From: Geobacter sp.
Lineage (GTDB): Bacteria > Desulfobacterota > Desulfuromonadia > Geobacterales > Geobacteraceae
Reading direction: 5' to 3'
DNA: 64,000 nucleotides
Assembly: GCA_016177775.1 (NCBI GenBank)
Contig: JACOUQ010000031.1
Location: forward strand, 32,274 to 96,273
Shown here: positions 62,204-64,000 of the stretch, piece by piece
Layout of the letters: every line of letters starts with the position of its first letter
Numbering within the stretch: position 1 is the first letter of the stretch
Program-made: the position numbers and the translations under genes
The notes under the pieces: model-generated
Told to the model about the DNA's origin: nothing
The model's database searches: none
The model's input: only the letters and a program-made list of their open reading frames with translations

Positions 62204-62262
62204 GACCACCCCCCAACCCCCTCCTAACCAAGGAGGGGGAGGGTCCAAAGCGGTCGGTGGTC
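62204..62262. repeat. Nested hairpin in the leader of the ABC ATPase gene
   Basis: Outer arms GACCACC and GGTGGTC enclose a perfect 9-bp stem CCCCCTCCT/AGGAGGGGG with a five-base loop. It lies about 20 bases before the TTG start. No T-run follows, so it is a structured repeat or regulatory leader rather than a terminator. Confidence 0.6.
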
Positions 62263-62281
62263 TAGCCGAGGATACCTGATA

Positions 62282-63046
62282 TTGGAAAACGAACTGAGCA
62301 AGGAAAACCAGGCAACAGTACAACTGGAGAATGTGGGTGTCGTCCGGGGAGGCGCGGTCATCCTGGACGACGTCTCCTTCTCCGCCGGTCAGGGAGAGAT
62401 AACCGCCATTGTCGGCCCCTCCGGAGGGGGGAAGAGCACCCTGATCCGGCTCGTCAACCGACTGGAGGACCCGAGCAGCGGCAGGATAAGGGTGGGAGGG
62501 GATGATGTAGCATCCATCGACCCCCTGGAGCTGCGCCGCAGGGTGGGGATGGTGCTGCAGAAGCCGTTCATGTACGACGGTACGGTCCTTCATAACCTTC
62601 AACAGCCGTTCCGTTACCGCCAGGCGCCACCTCCTTTAGCGGAGAGCGGCGAGATGCGGCGCTCCCTGGAGCTGGCCCGGCTCGACCCTGATATCCTCGG
62701 GCGGGATGCCCGTACACTCTCCGGCGGGGAGCAGCAGCGGGTCAGCTTGGCCCGCGTTCTCATCGGCGGGCCGCGGGTGCTCCTCCTGGACGAGCCGACC
62801 AGCGCCCTTGACCGTCCCACCGCGGACCGGCTCGCCGCGACCCTCCATGACATCTGCCGCTCCCAGCGGCTCACCGTGATTCTGGTGACCCACGACCTGC
62901 GCCTGGCGGGGCGGATCGCGGATCACCTCCTCTACCTGGAGAAGGGGCGGGTCCTGGAGGAGGGGGGAAGGGAAGAATTCCTGGAGCGGCCCCGGACTGA
63001 AGAGCTCAGGCTCTTCCTGGCGGAGCCGGCCGAGGGGGAGGAATAG
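62282..63046 (+). CDS. fetA: ABC transporter ATP-binding protein, FetA/YbbL-like
   Basis: A 254-residue ATPase with Walker A IVGPSGGGKSTLIRLVNRL, Q-loop MVLQKPFMYDGTVLHNL, signature TLSGGEQQRVSLARVLI, Walker B RVLLLDEPTSALD and a switch His in VILVTHDLR. Together with the YbbM-type permease it fits FetAB, reported as an iron exporter that protects against peroxide stress in E. coli. TTG start; GAGG lies about ten bases upstream. The next gene starts four bases after its stop. Confidence 0.87.
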   Translation: MENELSKENQATVQLENVGVVRGGAVILDDVSFSAGQGEITAIVGPSGGGKSTLIRLVNRLEDPSSGRIRVGGDDVASIDPLELRRRVGMVLQKPFMYDGTVLHNLQQPFRYRQAPPPLAESGEMRRSLELARLDPDILGRDARTLSGGEQQRVSLARVLIGGPRVLLLDEPTSALDRPTADRLAATLHDICRSQRLTVILVTHDLRLAGRIADHLLYLEKGRVLEEGGREEFLERPRTEELRLFLAEPAEGEE

Positions 63047-63050
63047 CGTC

Positions 63051-63842
63051 ATGGAAAGCCAGAAGATCGTCACCCTGGAGATGCTGGATCTTGCCTTCGC
63101 CTATGGGCTGATCCTGATTGCCGTAGGTCTTGCCAAACTACAACGGATCGGCGGGGAGAAGCAGATGCTCTGGGCCTCGGTGCGGATGGTGCTCCAGCTC
63201 ATCGCGGTCGGCTACCTCCTGCATCTCGTCTTTGCCATCCGCTCCCCCCTGCCGGTGCTCCTGATGCTGCTGGTAATGGGTGGTTTTTCCCTGCAGGTGA
63301 TGGGGGCCAGGGTCAAGCGCAGGATGCCCCGTTTCTACCGGGTGGTGGGAACATCAATTTTCATTGGCTGCGGCGGGGTCACCTTCTTCTTCTGTTCCCT
63401 CGTGGTTGGCTACGCGCCATGGTACGATCCCCGCTACCTCATCCCCCTGGCCGGGATGATCATCGGCAACTCCATGAATGGCGCGAGCCTTGCTGCCGAG
63501 CGCCTCTCTTCCGAGATACGGGAGCGGCGGGAAGAGATCGAGTCCGCCATCTGCCTGGGCGCCACCTCCCGCCAGGCGTCCGATACGGCGCTGCGCGCCG
63601 CCTTCCGCGCGGCCATGATCCCCACCATGAACACCATGGCGGCCACCGGGATCGTGTCGCTGCCGGGGATGATGACCGGCCAGATCCTTTCCGGGACCGA
63701 GCCGATCGTTGCGGTCCGCTACCAGATCGCCATCATGTGCGCCATAACCGGCGCTGTCGCCATCACTTCCTTCCTCATTCTCTTCCAGGGATACCGGCAT
63801 TACTTTACTACGGCTCATCAATTGAAGGAGCGGGTCGGGTAG
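63051..63842 (+). CDS. fetB: ABC transporter permease, FetB/YbbM (UPF0014) family
   Basis: A 263-residue permease with about seven membrane helices. Family marks are MVLQLIAVGYLLHLVF, IPLAGMIIGNSMNGASLAAE, RREEIESAICLGATSRQAS and MNTMAATGIVSLPGMMTGQI, which is highly characteristic of YbbM/FetB. Partner of the ATPase just upstream. Likely exports iron or a related metal; direction is taken from the E. coli family, not shown here. Confidence 0.9.
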   Translation: MESQKIVTLEMLDLAFAYGLILIAVGLAKLQRIGGEKQMLWASVRMVLQLIAVGYLLHLVFAIRSPLPVLLMLLVMGGFSLQVMGARVKRRMPRFYRVVGTSIFIGCGGVTFFFCSLVVGYAPWYDPRYLIPLAGMIIGNSMNGASLAAERLSSEIRERREEIESAICLGATSRQASDTALRAAFRAAMIPTMNTMAATGIVSLPGMMTGQILSGTEPIVAVRYQIAIMCAITGAVAITSFLILFQGYRHYFTTAHQLKERVG

Positions 63843-64000
63843 GGTTGCCTCATTTTTCCTCCTGATTAGCATCGCACCCCGCCCCGTCGGGGGTTTGTCT
63901 TAGAGTAACTTGCTGTTTTCCTCGGGATCCGATATTTTTGCTTCGGCAGCCGGGGTGAGGAGGCCGCTTTCACATTGGTGCCCTGTGCCCGTCGATTAGC
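63843..64000. other. Right edge: no supported gene
   Basis: A short ACCCC/GGGGT stem with TTTGTCTT after it (63876-63900) may be a weak terminator for the fetAB pair. The remaining 100 bases show no ORF I can support on either strand within the window. Confidence 0.4.

Noticed and set aside
63843..64000. Start or end of another gene at the right edge
   Set aside because: One minus-strand frame reads plausibly but carries a stop at the window edge; nothing can be supported.

Overview
The window looks like chromosomal DNA from a Geobacteraceae-like member of the Desulfuromonadota (Geobacter/Geotalea type). This is inferred from gene content and order: a complete tol-pal cluster, hrcA-grpE-dnaK-dnaJ behind a CIRCE operator, a sugar nucleotidyltransferase/phosphomannomutase-like fusion beside glycogen genes, recA with pilT and alaS nearby, an arginine cluster, many soluble or two-domain sensor kinases, high GC and several structured intergenic repeats. 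I ran no database search, so the genus is a judgement.

Layout. 1-2.0 kb: 5' part of nadA, divergent from a tatA-type gene. 1.2-6.0 kb (minus): tolQ-tolR-tolA-tolB-pal-cpoB, the trans-envelope Tol-Pal machine. 6.1-8.1 kb: a nitrilase-family amidase and hemW. 8.1-13.6 kb: the HrcA-regulated chaperone operon, ending in a secreted single-HKD phospholipase D/nuclease-like gene. 13.6-15.2 kb (minus): thpR and a CapA-like protein. 15.3-18.1 kb: serS with three tRNA-Ser genes, tRNA-Arg(ACG) and tadA, whose product normally deaminates that tRNA-Arg. 18.2-21.8 kb: larB-larC-pgpA-cinA. 21.9-30.8 kb: a PAS-GAF kinase, recA, a pilT paralogue, recX, alaS and a receiver-first kinase. 30.8-36.4 kb: argB-argD-argF-(MNT-HEPN pair)-argG. 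36.4-37.1 kb: a Phd/RelE-type toxin-antitoxin operon. 37.1-42.3 kb: mtnA-glnE and a convergent methyltransferase. 42.3-42.7 kb: a 27-codon ORF and an IS200/IS605 relic. 42.7-45.0 kb: priA. 45.0-52.5 kb (minus): glgA, galT, a GH57 enzyme and the nucleotidyltransferase fusion, a storage-polysaccharide and sugar-nucleotide group. 52.5-54.5 kb: a kinase and receiver pair. 54.7-64 kb: a second tatA, a MITE-like element, uvrB, an MFS transporter, a HEAT-repeat protein, a small membrane protein, an OmpR/BaeS-type two-component pair divergent from a small exported protein, and a FetA/FetB-like ABC pair.

Most of the DNA is ordinary core genome. I see no CRISPR array, prophage or integrated island, and no clear new multi-gene defence system. 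The points that stand out are an argininosuccinate synthase with a lysine/alanine-rich histone-H1-like tail of about 77 residues, an MNT-HEPN pair inserted between argF and argG, tadA beside its substrate tRNA gene, a phosphomannomutase-like domain without its phosphoserine loop, and several intergenic repeats (inverted heptamer arrays between dnaK and dnaJ, a 135-bp element with 28-bp terminal inverted repeats before uvrB, a 120-bp element between argB and argD, and a four-copy 9-bp minisatellite before the GH57 gene).
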